A stretch of DNA of 64,000 bases from Macrotrachela quadricornifera. Its lineage: Eukaryota; Rotifera; Eurotatoria; Philodinida; Philodinidae. The notes under the pieces were generated by a model. It was given only the letters and a program-made list of their open reading frames with translations. It was not told the origin of the DNA and did no database searches. Location: assembly GCA_022393335.1 (NCBI GenBank), contig JAJEKB010020897.1, forward strand, positions 360,404 to 424,403, written 5' to 3'. Position numbers and translations under genes: made by a program. Positions 48,626-62,600 of this stretch are shown here, piece by piece. The first letter of the stretch is position 1. Each line of letters opens with the position of its first letter.

Positions 48626-51600
48626 GTTTGAACTAGAATAATGATGAACAGAGAGAGAAAAATTTTCTAAAATAAGCAATGAAATAAGTATCCCCGATAG
48701 TTCAGATCTAGGAAATGTTTGGAATCTTTAAAAATCAGAGAAATATGAAGGGATAAAATAGTGGTGCGTAAGAGAAAAACTTATGAAATCGAAGAATGAT
48801 CACTATCTCAGTGGATCCGTCCTTTTATATCAGTGTACTACATCGATTTTACGATGCTATTACTCATATCCACAATGATCGTCCTATGACACGTCAACAA
48901 GGTGATAAAGAAAGAAAAAAAGTCTGCCCACGTCAGCACGGTCCTAAAGAACGAACAAAAATTTGTCCACGTTAACAAAACAATAAAGAAAGTAAAGACT
49001 GTGGCACGTAAGCAAACCAACACGACAAGAAAATTAAAGTATTAATTTAGAATCTATTTTATTCGACAGAATCATTTTCAATTTTACATGTTAACTTATA
49101 AATATCAAATCTAGAAGCTGAAAAATTCTCAAAAATTAGGATACAAAAAAGGGTTTGATTGACGCTACGGTCTTCTGTAATAATGCAATTGTAGCCTTGC
49201 CTAGTCTAATCGATGATAGTAATAGTATCATGTGTCGTAAAGGTTCATGTTATTCAAATGTTTGATTTCAATGTTACAGACAGATTGAAATGTTGATGGT
49301 CTATTGAAAGAACGGCTAATATCAACGTATAGTTGTACACTTGTTTTTACACTTTTCACAGCTAATGTCCATTATGCTATAGCTTTACAAATTGAAGATT
49401 ACTACAATGAGCTCTGTACTATTTCAATTTCTTTTTAATCATTATATAGAATCTCAACTAAATCGAAGTAAGGTATACATATCGTGAGGTATCTGAATGT
49501 CTTTGTTCAGTTTGTATTGAAACAGCAAGTACTATGACAAATGTTACAGAATATGTCATAGCACAAGTCAAGTATCCTAGAGAAACGATTACTAATTTTG
49601 TTTCAAGTACACTAGTTGGTATGAAATCTTGTTTGCAGACGCCTATCAAATTGTTCTGACTTGAACCCCATGTTCGGATTGATTTGGTCTACATGGCTTT
49701 GTACTGAAGCGGTGGACCATACTAATATACCATCAGATCCATGATGTATTACTTTCCTAGTTGGTTCTGATTCACTAAATCTTGTTCAAACCCATTAAGC
49801 TCAAAGATTCAGCCTTACCTGTAGGCACTGTTGTTGCCAGTCGTGTTCTCTTTTCGATTTAAAGTACAACATTCACTAATTAAAGTTCAAGGATTTCATT
49901 AAATTTTTTTCCTGTAGCTGCAGCAGATGTGAATCGTCCTACACGTAATAAGACATATATATATTTCAACAACGCTACTAACAATGTGACTGTTTAACAG
50001 ATAGACTGTGAATGGGATCCAGATGTTGTATACAATAAAAAAAAACCGTTCTATTTCGCATTGTATTTCCATTTTAGATTCCTGAACACTCATACTATAT
50101 CACATTTCACAGTGATACACAATTTTCATCATTCTTTTATTAAATTTTCAAGTTTTGCTTTGATTTTTCTATGTATGCCTGGCTGGTGAGGATCGACGTT
50201 TGCAGTAACCACGTACTTCTTAGAATCATTGTATTCATTAAAAAAAGCAAGTATTTTTCAAGTGCCTAAATCCTTTCCTATTACTGATTAGATATTTCGA
50301 CGATTTAATATCTGGGATCCAGCTAAAAGTTTAAATTTTGTAAAACAAGAAATTAAAAAATCTGATGATGATTATGTGTAATATATATTTGTCCAATCGT
50401 GAACCTGTGTCAAAAAAAAATTCTATCAGATATATAAGATATTAATTATAAGTACGTTTATTATTAGAAAACATTTACAATATTATATCCAATATTTGAC
50501 AATTTTGAACAATAATAGAAAAAAAGATCTTATGACATATTGTCTAGGTGAAGCGACTATTAACCCATCTATAACAAAAAATGCAAATTAATATATTATC
50601 AGTTATGAATTTTTCAGATACTCCCCTCCAATTGCAATAATTCTTCGCATGCAGATAGTAAACCGTGTCCTGGTAATAACCCTAAAATGGTTTGAGTTCC
50701 TACTGAGATAAGACGAAATTCCCAGATTTCTAGTATGTCTATTTTCAAAAAATCTCTGTGAAGGAGTCAAGATACGAAAAAACCTTACTTTTGCATTTTG
50801 ATCTGAAACTCCGCGTATATAGAGGTTTCAACTAAATTAGCGTGTGTGGAAAAATTTCGAAGTTTTGAATAAAGTCTCACCGAGATACAAAGCTTTCAAA
50901 AAATGCACGTCATATACACTATCTATAGAGAAGGATTTAAAATTTGAAAGTTCTATATTTTGACGAAACTTCTAAATTTTTCTACGCAAGCTAGTATAGT
51001 TGAGATCTTTGTGTGCGTGAAGTTTCAGACCAAAATTCAAAAATCCGATTTTTTTGACGAACCCTTTTAGAGTTATTACCAAGATACAATTTATTATCTA
51101 CGGGCAAAGAATTTTTGTAGCCGGAGTAGGAGGGGGGGGCACCTATCTAAGCACAAGATCCAGTGTATATCATATGTAATCAGCGTGCCACGGCCAAATG
51201 ATTCGAGACACATAGCCGTTAGTAACTTGTCCAAGATCATTCCATGACTGGTGAGGCCATGGTTTGAACGCAGTACCTTGTGGATATGTGTTAAACAACA
51301 AGTAGCGCTCATCCTGGAGATTCGCTGACCCTTTTCTGAAAGAATGACAGTGATATGTGAATTAAAAATATTTTTATATTCAAAAATTTGTTTCTGAAAT
51401 ATAAATTAATCTCAACTATCGATTGTTAACTTTATCACTTGCCTTGAAAAGACTGAATAGATGTTAGATGAAGCAGATCGCGTAGAACTATGCAATTCGT
51501 AGACCTTAGAGTTTTTTCAAACATTCTGGTTAATGATCATGCCAATTGATATTTTCTGTCCAAGTGAGTCATTTACGCAGTATAAGGTTATAAATTATCA

Positions 51601-53769
51601 TCAATTATTAATATGTATAGTACAACGATCGATAAGGAAGAAGTATAGTGGTCTTCCTTTCGCAGTTCCTGTTCATTGATGTCGAATATTTCTTTGTTAG
51701 ATCCTCGAACTTTATTTATCTATCTGAGTTAATCAAACATAACTCGATAATAAAACATCAATATCTATCAATCATGATCAATCTTTTACTTTTCAATAAT
51801 CAACATAAGAATATAGTACTTTATAGAGAGAAAACAATAATATCACTTGCTTTATTGATAACATGAAGTATTTCTTATATTAATATCATTCAGAATAAAG
51901 AATATTCAGGCCTCAGTCTTTACAGTATTTCGTGACCTTCAGCTGTTAACATTATTTTTTGGAAAAAAATAAGAAAAGTTTTTCTATGATTTTTATTTTT
52001 TTATTTTGCATACTTATATTTAATATCAACAATAATGTCACATCTAATTTATGTTTTACAAATACAAATAAAAATAAAATTGAAGTATATCTATTGCCTT
52101 TCATTGACATGTATACATGTGTAAATATTCAACTGTTGTTGTTGTTAAAATCATCATTTGGAGCTAACTCTTGAATTAATTGATGGTCGTGATCTCGGCA
52201 TCTTTTTCTATTATTGACTGAGACGATGAGGAAAATGCAATAGGAACTAAATTCAATGATGGTGGCATATCCATATCCTTTAACAGTGCTACCTCAAGAA
52301 GAGTTCGTGTCAGTAGAATATGATCATTATTTTCTTGGATATTCAATCCACGACTAAGATTGTTTCAAATTCTATTTATCCAAGGTGTCGAGTGTAATTT
52401 AATTAATGTAATCAAACACCCATTACGTTGATAATAAACAGAAATGGTTTTCTATTATATTCTTCAAAGAAAATTTGTAAACCTTTATTGAACAATGTTC
52501 AGGTTGAGTTTTTCCTGGTAATGGTGCAATTGATAGTGAATATAATTTTGTTTGAACATTTATTGTAAATGCAACTGATCTAAATTTTGTTTTTAGAAAT
52601 GTTTTCTGTGTTTTATAACACTTATTGATTTTGGAAGTTGAGTGCTTTTACATGCCCATTTGACGAAATATATTTTAAAAAATTTCGGAATCTTTTTACT
52701 TTTAACTCAAGAATATTTAGATATATGAACACTTTATATGAACCTTCTTTTTGCATGACAACTATAAAAACAAAAGACTTTAAATTTTAATACTACAACC
52801 CATTTACATACAACTTGGTACAATAGTTTTTGCTACATAGCCAGTTGCATCCTTAGTAGTTTATTTTAAATGATAAATAATAGCGATATAATATTGAAAA
52901 TGACTCGATCGAATAATAGCTGAAAAGACGATGTAAGTCGAATGTCTTATTATTTTTTTATTGATCACTCATTTTTCCCTATATCTATTAGATTGAACAA
53001 GATCGCTTAATTAATATGTGGATTAAATAATTGAATTTTACACTTGAAATAATAGAAGTCGTTGATGAATATTTGTTGAATTATGATGATGATAGATTAG
53101 AATCTTAAATACAATTTTCCACGAATGAAAAGAATAATGTCTAGTTTGAGTTTTGATCATATAAATTACGATTGGAACATTTGATGGTTGAAATATACGG
53201 TTAAAATAGCCCTTGTAGTGGAAGAATAATATTCTATTTGTTAAAAAATGAATGCTTCAAATTTTATAACTTAACTGAGATAGAATTTGTGTGCGGAAAA
53301 TGACTGCCTTTTATTTGAGTGCAACGGCGGCTTTTTTAATGTATTATAATTACTATCGCGCGCAATTAAAATCGATCTCTTATATAATATATACTAGTCT
53401 GAAATATTTCTGAAAATTGTGGTTATATATAGATTAGTATAGTATTTTATTAATATACAAATATTATGAATGAAATTTAAACACTTAAACAATAGAATAA
53501 AAAAAAAACTACACACAGTTCTATAAATCTAGATTTAACAATATTGGACATGAAAAATGAACTTTTGACTTTAATACAAGAAAAAACAACAGAAAAAAAG
53601 AACATTCCATTATGCACATGTATATTTAATTACAAATTAAAGATAAAGATAGATATTAACAAATGGGTCGGTTGCAAAATTTTATCAGATCTGCAAGTAG
53701 ATGGTAATGAGTTTAAATTAAAAAGATTAATTTATACAGTTAAATGTATATTGTCGCTTATTCAAATAT
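48626..53769. other. Five-kb spacer without a supported gene
   Basis: Many short frames, none with a motif or with exon borders I trust. A degenerate coding-like stretch at about 52180-52630 (minus) has several stops. The stretch contains no obvious LTR pair for the envelope-like ORFs that follow. Confidence 0.4.
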
Positions 53770-54375
53770 TTATGAAAGTTCGATCATGTCGAGATCGATA
53801 GTAGTGCATGTATCAAGCGGGTTTTCATCATTTATTGATGTTATTTTACATTCTTTTAGTGTGTCCATTTTAGTATGTGCCTTAGCTATTGTTTTTACTC
53901 TTGAAGAAATATTATTGATGAATTTAGGATCAGGCTTATATATTTGACGACGTCTATAAGATTTGTATCGGTTGATGTGATGAGAACATTTCTGATTGCA
54001 ATTAAAATGATTGTAAATACAATTATTGTGATAGAGTTTCATTTGAGCGTTGCTTATTTTAACAGGTAATGAATGATGGTGAGAGAGAGGTAATGACATT
54101 AGCGGTACTGGACGTGATCCGATATTGTATTGTTCGCGAAATGGTGGACTCAATTGTAGTGACATGAGAGATGGTATTCGTCTTTGGTAGATTTTATTTT
54201 GTAGTTGCTGTTGTTGTTGTATGAGAACAGATTTTGTTTGGTTTGGCGTGTCATTGAAGTGTATGGTTCTAGATGCTGTCTGAAAGGGAGACCATGTTTC
54301 TATATGAATCGATTTTATAGCAGTGTCAATTTGGTCAGTTAAAATTTGATGAATGAAATTTTGGTTGGGTATCAT
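53770..54375 (-). CDS. 201-aa ORF of unknown function downstream of the envelope-like gene
   Basis: Single open frame with an ATG just after an acceptor-like TTTTCTAG. It starts 95 bp past the envelope-like stop, on the same strand. The product has a Gln run (about 53-58), a proline- and serine-rich middle, and a His/Cys segment (HNNCIYNHFNCNQKCSHH, about 115-133) next to a basic stretch (YKSYRRRQIYK). It has no signal peptide or TM segment. Zinc- or nucleic-acid-binding is a guess from the Cys/His/Arg layout. No family is recognised. Its intactness alongside the envelope ORF suggests they travel together. Confidence 0.5.
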   Translation of the reverse strand: MIPNQNFIHQILTDQIDTAIKSIHIETWSPFQTASRTIHFNDTPNQTKSVLIQQQQQLQNKIYQRRIPSLMSLQLSPPFREQYNIGSRPVPLMSLPLSHHHSLPVKISNAQMKLYHNNCIYNHFNCNQKCSHHINRYKSYRRRQIYKPDPKFINNISSRVKTIAKAHTKMDTLKECKITSINDENPLDTCTTIDLDMIELS

Positions 54376-54470
54376 TGTCTAGAAAAGTAAGTATTTTTTT
54401 GTGTTTTTTTAATTCAGTGATTTATACAGCTTTTTTTGTTGAGGTTGGAGAGATACAATAATTAAAGGCT

Positions 54471-56141
54471 TTATAAGATATTTCGCTGTTTACATCGGAA
54501 AATAAAATATACAATAATACAGGCTATTCCGAAAAATATCCAACTAATAATTGATGTGCCAGACGACCAAGTGCGTTTAGGTTGAAAGATTTCAGTGTGG
54601 GGAACTGCAACAGTTGCGCGTACGCGCTTCATGAGACCTGCCATTCTTTCTTCGCCTGGTTTTGTATCGAACCATGAAGTATTCTGTTTGAGATGCTGAT
54701 AAACATTGACAACAGAAATATTGTTAGTAAGTAAACTATTATTGTAGATGATAACGAGCGAAGGGACGCTTGAAATTATAGGACGGCCTACTAATGTGAA
54801 TCCTGGGCATGCGATTGTATGACCTGGAGTTACGTTTACAAGAGCAACAGGTGGAAGAATTATCTGGTCATTCATGTTCCAGTTTTCTTGTTTAATAATG
54901 GAGTATTCAGTTTTAGGAATTTTCAAACAATGGAGTGATTTAGGTGAGGAAGTGACCCAAAGATTATCCCTTAGTTGTCGAAGAAAATATGATAAACGAG
55001 GAACTGGCGATGTTTGACAATCGGATAAAGGAAGATTTCCTATTATTTGACCTAAGCATGTCTCCTGCGCTAACGTCTGGATTGGTGGAGTATCACGACA
55101 TGATGCCATCAAGCGAAGATCGCATCCAGATTCCTCAGGATCTTGCCATTCCATAGTAGTGTTATCCACTAAATTAATAGCCCAGTATCGAGGAATTTGA
55201 GCGAGTTGATGAGTTAGATTCTTATGAAAGAATGCAATAGGTGTCAACTTGTAGGTGAGAAATGATGAGGTATGTTTTTTTTGTGGTACGGCAAAAAAAC
55301 TAGTGATGACTAGACGGCCAATTTCGAGTGGATTTTGAGTTTTATAAAGTGAACTGGGAATAAAATCTATTTGCTGACGAACGAGAAGCTTAGTAATGAT
55401 TTGAACAACAGGAATTGATCCATGTTGTGAATTAAATGTTAGGTTTCCTTCTTTAATAACACTATATATTACTTTCTGCAGTTCCTCTGACGAGAAAAAG
55501 TCTAGATTGAGTTCGTTGCGATAGATCTGAGTCATTGCTAAATAGAGAAAAGAGCGTTGAAGTTGAATATGCAACTGTTCCAGACCAGTTTTTAAAGTAT
55601 TGATAGCATTGGAATGTGAATTTAAAATAGGTATCATAGCATTGAGAGCTTTTTGTGTTACTTCAAGCTCTTCTGCCAATTCAATCTGATTTTCCTGAAT
55701 TTTTGCTAGTATGGCTCCATGTATTTGCAAATTTCGAGAGTATTCTGTAAGCGATTTTTCTACATGTGCTACCTGTTGTTGAAGATTTGCTATTTGCAAA
55801 GAATTATATGCAGCGTGAGCGAAGTTAATAGCTCCCATGCCTAAACTGATAATATCGGTGACGAGACGCTTATGCCTTTTTGTAGTAATATTACAACTGG
55901 GGATGTTTACGGCGGCTGATAGCGGTAGAAAGTGACATGTAGCTGTAGTCATTGGAAAAATTGCAGAGTTATGAATAATTCTATCCGATGGCGTATACAA
56001 ACCCACATAATCAAAGAATAAGCCTGTTTCAGGATATGCAATTGTAGTATTCTCTCTGAAAATACTGAGAGAATGAGAGAGGAGACGTAGAGGCAACATG
56101 CTCAAAAGAACAAGAATGATCATAAAGTCATTATATTTCAT
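54471..56141 (-). CDS. Envelope-like class I fusion glycoprotein (endogenous, retroelement-type)
   Basis: 556 residues in one intact frame. A signal peptide lies at about 1-24. A short N-terminal subunit ends at a furin-type basic site (RHKR, 89-92). A hydrophobic, Gly/Ala-rich fusion-peptide-like stretch starts at 93, then a long heptad-repeat coiled coil runs over about 118-200. A Cys-containing ectodomain with several N-glycosylation sites follows, then a TM anchor near 528-548 and a short basic tail. This layout is that of class I envelope/fusion proteins of retroviruses, errantiviruses and baculovirus-F relatives. Which lineage cannot be told by eye. Bdelloid LTR elements with env-like ORFs are known, but no gag, pol or LTR is visible here. 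Instead the ORF lies 490 bp 3' of the Helitron gene on the same strand. Confidence 0.75.
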   Translation of the reverse strand: MKYNDFMIILVLLSMLPLRLLSHSLSIFRENTTIAYPETGLFFDYVGLYTPSDRIIHNSAIFPMTTATCHFLPLSAAVNIPSCNITTKRHKRLVTDIISLGMGAINFAHAAYNSLQIANLQQQVAHVEKSLTEYSRNLQIHGAILAKIQENQIELAEELEVTQKALNAMIPILNSHSNAINTLKTGLEQLHIQLQRSFLYLAMTQIYRNELNLDFFSSEELQKVIYSVIKEGNLTFNSQHGSIPVVQIITKLLVRQQIDFIPSSLYKTQNPLEIGRLVITSFFAVPQKKHTSSFLTYKLTPIAFFHKNLTHQLAQIPRYWAINLVDNTTMEWQDPEESGCDLRLMASCRDTPPIQTLAQETCLGQIIGNLPLSDCQTSPVPRLSYFLRQLRDNLWVTSSPKSLHCLKIPKTEYSIIKQENWNMNDQIILPPVALVNVTPGHTIACPGFTLVGRPIISSVPSLVIIYNNSLLTNNISVVNVYQHLKQNTSWFDTKPGEERMAGLMKRVRATVAVPHTEIFQPKRTWSSGTSIISWIFFGIACIIVYFIFRCKQRNIL

Positions 56142-56286
56142 GATTGTTGTGGATCTGTATTTACGACGTTCGTCGAGAATTCGTTTTAATTATTATTATT
56201 CGAGTAGAAGAGTGAAGACACTTCTGTGAAATATCTGAAATGAATGAACGAATTACAAATTATAAATGAAATTACGTTGTTCGCTA

Positions 56287-56598
56287 CTATGTGTAATTTT
56301 TTGCAATAAATACAACAATGAATATTAAAAAAAATTGATTAGAAAAAATACACTGAAACAGAATAATCAATACGAAAATGTAAAAAACTAAAGGTTGTCT
56401 TTCAAGAATCAAATGCACTTGTTGTCCATTGGCTGGTTGACCATGAAAATCAGTAATACAACAACTATTATTAGTAAAATAAGAGTAACAGCAGCATGTT
56501 GTACAAGTATAAATTATGTGATGGATAAAGTATGACAAGATCAAAAAACTGGAATAATTGTTTTGCATAAATAAAAATGTTCTTAAATGGTTTGACAT
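56287..56598 (-). other. Short hydrophobic ORF between envelope-like and Helitron genes
   Basis: 103 codons open from an ATG. A Cys-rich patch (CTTCCCYSYF) and two Phe/Leu/Ile-rich TM-like stretches are present, but composition follows the local AT bias and no family is recognised. It starts 33 bp past the Helitron stop and may be only 3'-untranslated sequence. Confidence 0.2.
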
Positions 56599-56631
56599 GG
56601 AGAAGATTTTTTTAGTTTATTAGTCCATCAG

Positions 56632-59600
56632 TTAAACAAAGTATTGAGAATAACGTTGTTTTGTTTGTTCAAAAATGGTTGCTAGTCTGTTTAGTTCAGC
56701 TATTTGATTTTTGGATGGTTTTACTTGCAAGGCGTTGATGCTGAAGTCTTGCAAAATGACGAGATCCGTAAGCTGTTGCACTCGCGATAGTGGTACATAT
56801 GCTGATGCTACCTCTACCATGCCAGGCGGCATATTCAGATCGATAACTATTTTGGGCAAGGTTTGACCTTGGCTCTTGTGAGTTGTGATAGAATAGGCTG
56901 GTATCAACGGTAACATTTTTCGCTTCACAGAAATCTTAGTCTTGAGTTTTTGATCTTTGAACATTTTCATAATTGGACCTTTGTCTGCATACAATTTCTC
57001 GAGGTCGACGTCGAACGTCTTCTCGACTACAGGAATAGGAATAATAAGTGGATCGAGCGAGTCCAATTTTTTAATTTTTAACTTGGGTATTTCTATCAAT
57101 GCATATTGAGCATTTCGTACAAGGATCGTATCAATCGTAAAGATTCCTTCGTCAGAACCATTTGAAAGTTCTGATGTCGGATCGTAGACCAATTCGCGGA
57201 AGATACCTTGTGTACCGTTTGATAAACCAAGCTCACAAGCAATATTTTCTTGTAGTAATACAGGCATGTCTGGTATTAATGGAAGATAGCCAGGTAAATG
57301 TTCTGTTTTATTGTCGGGCAAAGCAAGAAGTCGTCGTGTCAAATCAGGAAGATCAATCTGTTTCTTGGCTTTTATGGTGTCCGTAGCAATTACAACGGTT
57401 GGTGATCGACCCATTTCATATGCCTTATTAATTACTGCTCGATTGTTCAGTTCTGTTCGAAGTTCATTTCGATAGACGAGAATTGGAGCCTATAATCGTA
57501 TATTAAAAAAAAATTGAAATATAATATTATTTAATGATCAGATGAGTTATATAATTCATTATAGTAGCTAAATAGAAGTAGAAAAAAATTCGACAACTGA
57601 AAATACACAGCTTTTTTCTGTCAAAAGTCTATTAGAATAAATATTTCTGAAAAAGTAGTTGTTTTGAGTATATAATCTTGTTTTCATTTCCGATGAACTG
57701 CAATGCTATTCGCTGATGTTTTTTCTATTAAAGGATCCATTGCGTATAAAACATACCTCGTTCCATGGTGGATTGTTGAGAGAAATGTGAAGCCCTATAC
57801 CAATTACACGTGTTCGAAGTAAAACCCAATCTTCATGTGTGCCTTCGCCGTTACGAACTCTATTCAACAGAGCTTGATAAGCTAAATCTTTTGTTCGCAT
57901 TTGTTGTTCGAGCATGACTACACAATTAATCTGCAAAATCAGTGCTCGAGCACTCTTTTGCTGAATTTCTTTTTCAGTAGGTAACTTTGTATTATTTTTT
58001 GTATTATTGTCCGTTGTCATCGAAAAGTTATAATAAAGTGGTTTGTCAAATACAGGCGAGTACTGTATATAATCACCAAACAAAATAAGATTTATACCGC
58101 CCATTATAGTCATGGGATCACAATGCTTAGCCGTTGCAACAATTTTATTTAATCGAGCCAATAAACTGAGTCCAACCATGGACATTTCATCCAAAATAAT
58201 ATACTCGACAAAACGCCATGTGTTTTCAAGTTTCATTTGGCCAGGACGATGCATACTCGTTGATTTAGTCTTTCGGTTTCGTCCTTCGCCAAGAAAAGAA
58301 TGTATTGTCATACCTTCTATTTCTGCTGCTGCAACTGACGTTGGCGCAAGTTTTCGTAGTTTTTGTGCACGATCGGTTTGTGAAAAATATGCCGTTACCG
58401 CACGGATCAACTGGGATTTTCCTGTACCGCCACAACCAGGTACGCACATAATAAGTTGATCTTGTTTATCATCTATAAAAGTTATAAATTATAAAACAGC
58501 TATATATCTTGACTTTATTATCATACTTGTGTTAAGTTTATCTAGTCCGTCTAGATGACCTGTAATAATCATAAATGCAGCCCTTTGATTTTTATTAAGC
58601 GTGAATTGTTGTGCAACATTCTCCCGAGTTATTTCATTGGGTACAGTCATTTTTGTGACTGGTACAATGGATTTAGAATCTAAGGGATTGTCATAACTAT
58701 CAAAAATTGCCCACAAATTATTTTCGACAACTCCATCAAGTTCATTTTTCTCATTATCATTCTTCTCTATGGAGCCATCTTCTATTCGCTCGACCATACA
58801 AGCATTTCGTCTCCGATCTCTTTCATCTTTAATTATCCGTTGCCATTTGTTATTCAGTTGGATCAGTTCTGTAGTAGCTGGTACAAGATGTTTATGATCA
58901 GAAGGCAAGTGTTTATCCAGTCTTGAAGAATATATGAAACGATTTGTAGATCCAATGCGGGAATCTATAAATAGCATAACTGAGAAAAAGTTTCTGAACA
59001 TGAAAGTTTTACTTCGAATATTAGCAAATCTATTAGCTTGATCAACAGCTTGCACTGTCTTTTCAAAATATATTTGCTCTGCTTTGAATCCAAGCTCTTT
59101 TACAGTTGAAATCTCAGCCATATCAATTGTTTCTAATACATCAAGAATTTCCGTATTCTCGTTGTCAGTATCACTATCATTATAATCGGGACATACATAA
59201 TCACCACCTGTCTCAGTTTGTGCAAGTTCTATCACCTGTTGCAAATGCTCATCGCGATCATTCTTACATTCATGTAACAACTGAATATTATCAATAATTT
59301 TCCATGATGTAGGCAAAATTTTTGCTTGCCGCATCTGAAACGCTTCTTCCCATGTTTGATCTATATCACATATGTCTTGAATAGATCGCCAAGGAACAAA
59401 AAGAGTAAGAATGGATCGATAGTAACGTTCTTTTGTATCATCTCGGTCTCTTCGAGGAACTGGCGGACCAAGCAAGATGGGGACCACAGCTTTAATACGC
59501 TTTATATTTATATGCGATACAACTTGTGGATGGCCAACTTGGAAATTTTCTCGTTCACAAACTGGTCGACCTCGTCGTGAATCTCGTAGTTCAGTGCTCT

Positions 59601-62600
59601 TCGATTCTAATTGTGTCTTTAATTGCTTTCGATCTTTTGCATCAATGGTTTTTTTACGATAAAAACTAACGTAATCATATAGGCACATATTATCAAGCGA
59701 TACTGAACGATATTGATAATCTACTCGAGTATTGACATATACATATTTAGTGTTGGTTTCTGCAGGTTGAAGTAAAAATTGTTCTTCTGTTTCCACACAA
59801 TTTTCTTCACTTTCGATATCTGTATTATCTAAACGACAAAAAGATATTTTGAACTTATTAAATTAGTAGTGAACAGTAAAATAAAATTGATTCTTATGTA
59901 GACATGAAAATATAACATGCTTCAAAACCTAAGGACGCGTTTTTAGGTCACGCAGTCTTCTATCACGATTCAAATATATAATTAAAGAAGTTGTATAAGA
60001 AAAATGTGTTTTCTTAGTTTTTATATGTGAGATTATTTAATTCGATGTATAGGATATTTGCTATTGTAGAAGATAATATATATTACTTGTTATTTGATGA
60101 TGTTGTTGCTTCAGCCGAGTTTCTAATAGCATTGCTTGTAAATAATTCTCTATACCAATCAGGAATAGATTGGCAAAATCCTGTGTTGTATAATGATCAG
60201 GCCAACCCATAAGGTACGATGCCACTTGTACACCAGATAATTCTTGTTGGGAAGCAAGTGTATTGTAACAACGTAAAACAAGTCGACGCGATCTTTCATC
60301 GGCATTTACAATAGCATCATCACTAAGTTTCTGTTTTTCAAAAGATTGTACAGCTTTTAGAACAAGCGAAAATGTATCATGAAACGAAAGATTTGACTTT
60401 GTCACATAATCAGTTATATAGTAGACTAGAGCCTTCGCATCGCTACCACTAAAAATATATTTAATGTCCATGTTTGAGCGACAGGCACTAATAATATATT
60501 CGTTGAAATTATTAATTGTTTCATGCAATCGTTTTAACTTAATTTCACCAGATTCTACGTTGATGGATGAGGTTTTTTCAATTCTCCGCGGCATCCGCAT
60601 ACGGCACATTAAATTGCCGCTTTTTTTTGAGTATTTGTAACATGAACTTGTATGCTGATGAATATTGTTGCTACATACTAATTTCATCACGTCCTTTTTG
60701 AAATGTAGCATGAAGTTTGGCATTGATGGTTTTGGAATTGGGAGTATTGATGGTATGAGGTTTATAATGTTAGTCTCTGATTGCTGTGGATCTAGAATAA
60801 AATATATTTTGCATCTTTTAGATAATTTGAATAAAACTCTGTAATTAGCAATTTTACCATTTGTTGTGGAGATCTCAGCGTCGAAGTTGCTAAGATCTTG
60901 TTTGATGATGTCCTCTAAATAATTGAGAAGACCTCTTCGGAATTCTTCATTTCGAACTGATTCTTTTAATTGTGAAGGTGTCAGATTGTGGTCAAGCCAT
61001 ATAAGAATATGCAAGTGCAATGAACCTCGGCCTTGATTCTCTACTGTTCCAAAGTATGCTTTAATTGGACCAAGCACACCTTTTTCTATCATACACTTCA
61101 GTATAGACGAGATGAGCACATTAAAAAAGCGAGCAGTGGCCACAGGATGCGAGGCTATAATCTGTGCACGTTCGTAGGTTGATGGAATTGTTTCGGGTAT
61201 AATTGTGTCAAGATCGAGATCAACACCAGAAAAATACAAAGCTACACGACTATGAATATCAGCAGGATTTATTGTCATGAATATGCTAGGCAAACCCTGG
61301 TTAAATATCAAAGCATGAATTTGAGTACGAAGGGCAGCTCGTGAATAAGCTGACCCCATAACATTACCGCCCACTGTCTTGATTTGCCTCATGAGCATAT
61401 TTATTCGTGGATTGGTGACCGATGAGAATGTCTTTTGGATGACACTAACTAGTGCTGCCTCGATTTCTTTACTTGTTAGTGTTTGGAGAGCGTTAGCGGC
61501 ATCTTGAAAATAGGGTCGAGAAGCCATAAGAGTTGCATTCCAGCATGCTTGTCGCCGTTGCATTATATTGAAGATAACAAACATAAATGAATGATGTCTC
61601 TCAAAGCGCTGATCATCATACGCAAGTAAATAACGGATGTGTTGATTCAGTGATACCGGAACTGGTCTTGATGATTCAAATGGTGCTCCACATCCGTAAG
61701 GAAAAAGTGTTGGATATAGACCGAGTAATAGTTCTGGATTGAGACAATCATTAACAGGCATATGAGACCTAGGAATCATATAGACATTGTCTTCATCCTC
61801 TGTCGTAGTCTCGGTTGAGTCAATAAACGAATTGGTTGAATTATTATTAACTTTGTGAAGTAAATGCACACCAATATCTTCTGATGAAATAGTTGTTCCA
61901 TTGACATCGAGTACGGCACTAGTAAATTTTTATTAACAACTATATCATCTTGCGATATACACTTACCTAGTATTCATTGAACATGCGTTTGTTGCATTAG
62001 GTTCACCCTGGGCAGAAGCGTATACTAATGGGTCGACAGTAACCCCAGTTCGTTCTGCATTTCCATCGGTGGCATTTTCTATTCTTTCAAGTGTTGTCCA
62101 AATACTTTCTGGAACGTCATCTTCGGGTAATTTTGCAATATTTACTTCATTGACTAAAATAATCGAGTATATGATATTTTTAAAAGGTACTACTCTAGAA
62201 CTTACTGGGAATCATTTGATACATGTGGTTGTAGTGTTTCAGCCACAATAGTGCAGTACGAATTTTTTCTCGGCTCACACCGACAATTCTACGCAACTCA
62301 ACGCGATTCGGCGTATGCGCACCAACAAAAACAATTTTTAGTGTATCAGAAAGATCGTCAACATCCAACGGTAGACTTGTAACAATATTTGGCATGTTAT
62401 GCATGAATGTGATCACATTACCTTTAAGTGCAGCTTGAGCAGTAGAATGATGATGATAGGGCGATTGCAATTTAATAATACAGCTATTATGTCGATAAAG
62501 AGATATCCTTTGAAAAGATTCATATAACGGTAATCTTATTTCTTCCAATCATAGTTAATAACTCACAATTTTTCCTCAGCAATCGTCAATTGCTGGAGTA

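Noticed and set aside
52180..52630. Coding-like minus-strand stretch (for example TLLEVALLKDMDMPPSLNLV)
   Set aside because: Several stops and frame changes, no recognised family; could be an old pseudogene but the evidence is too thin.
53392..53412. Possible Helitron 3' end (CTAG with a nearby palindrome gaaatatttc)
   Set aside because: The palindrome has no loop and is pure AT; a single sequence cannot establish the terminus.
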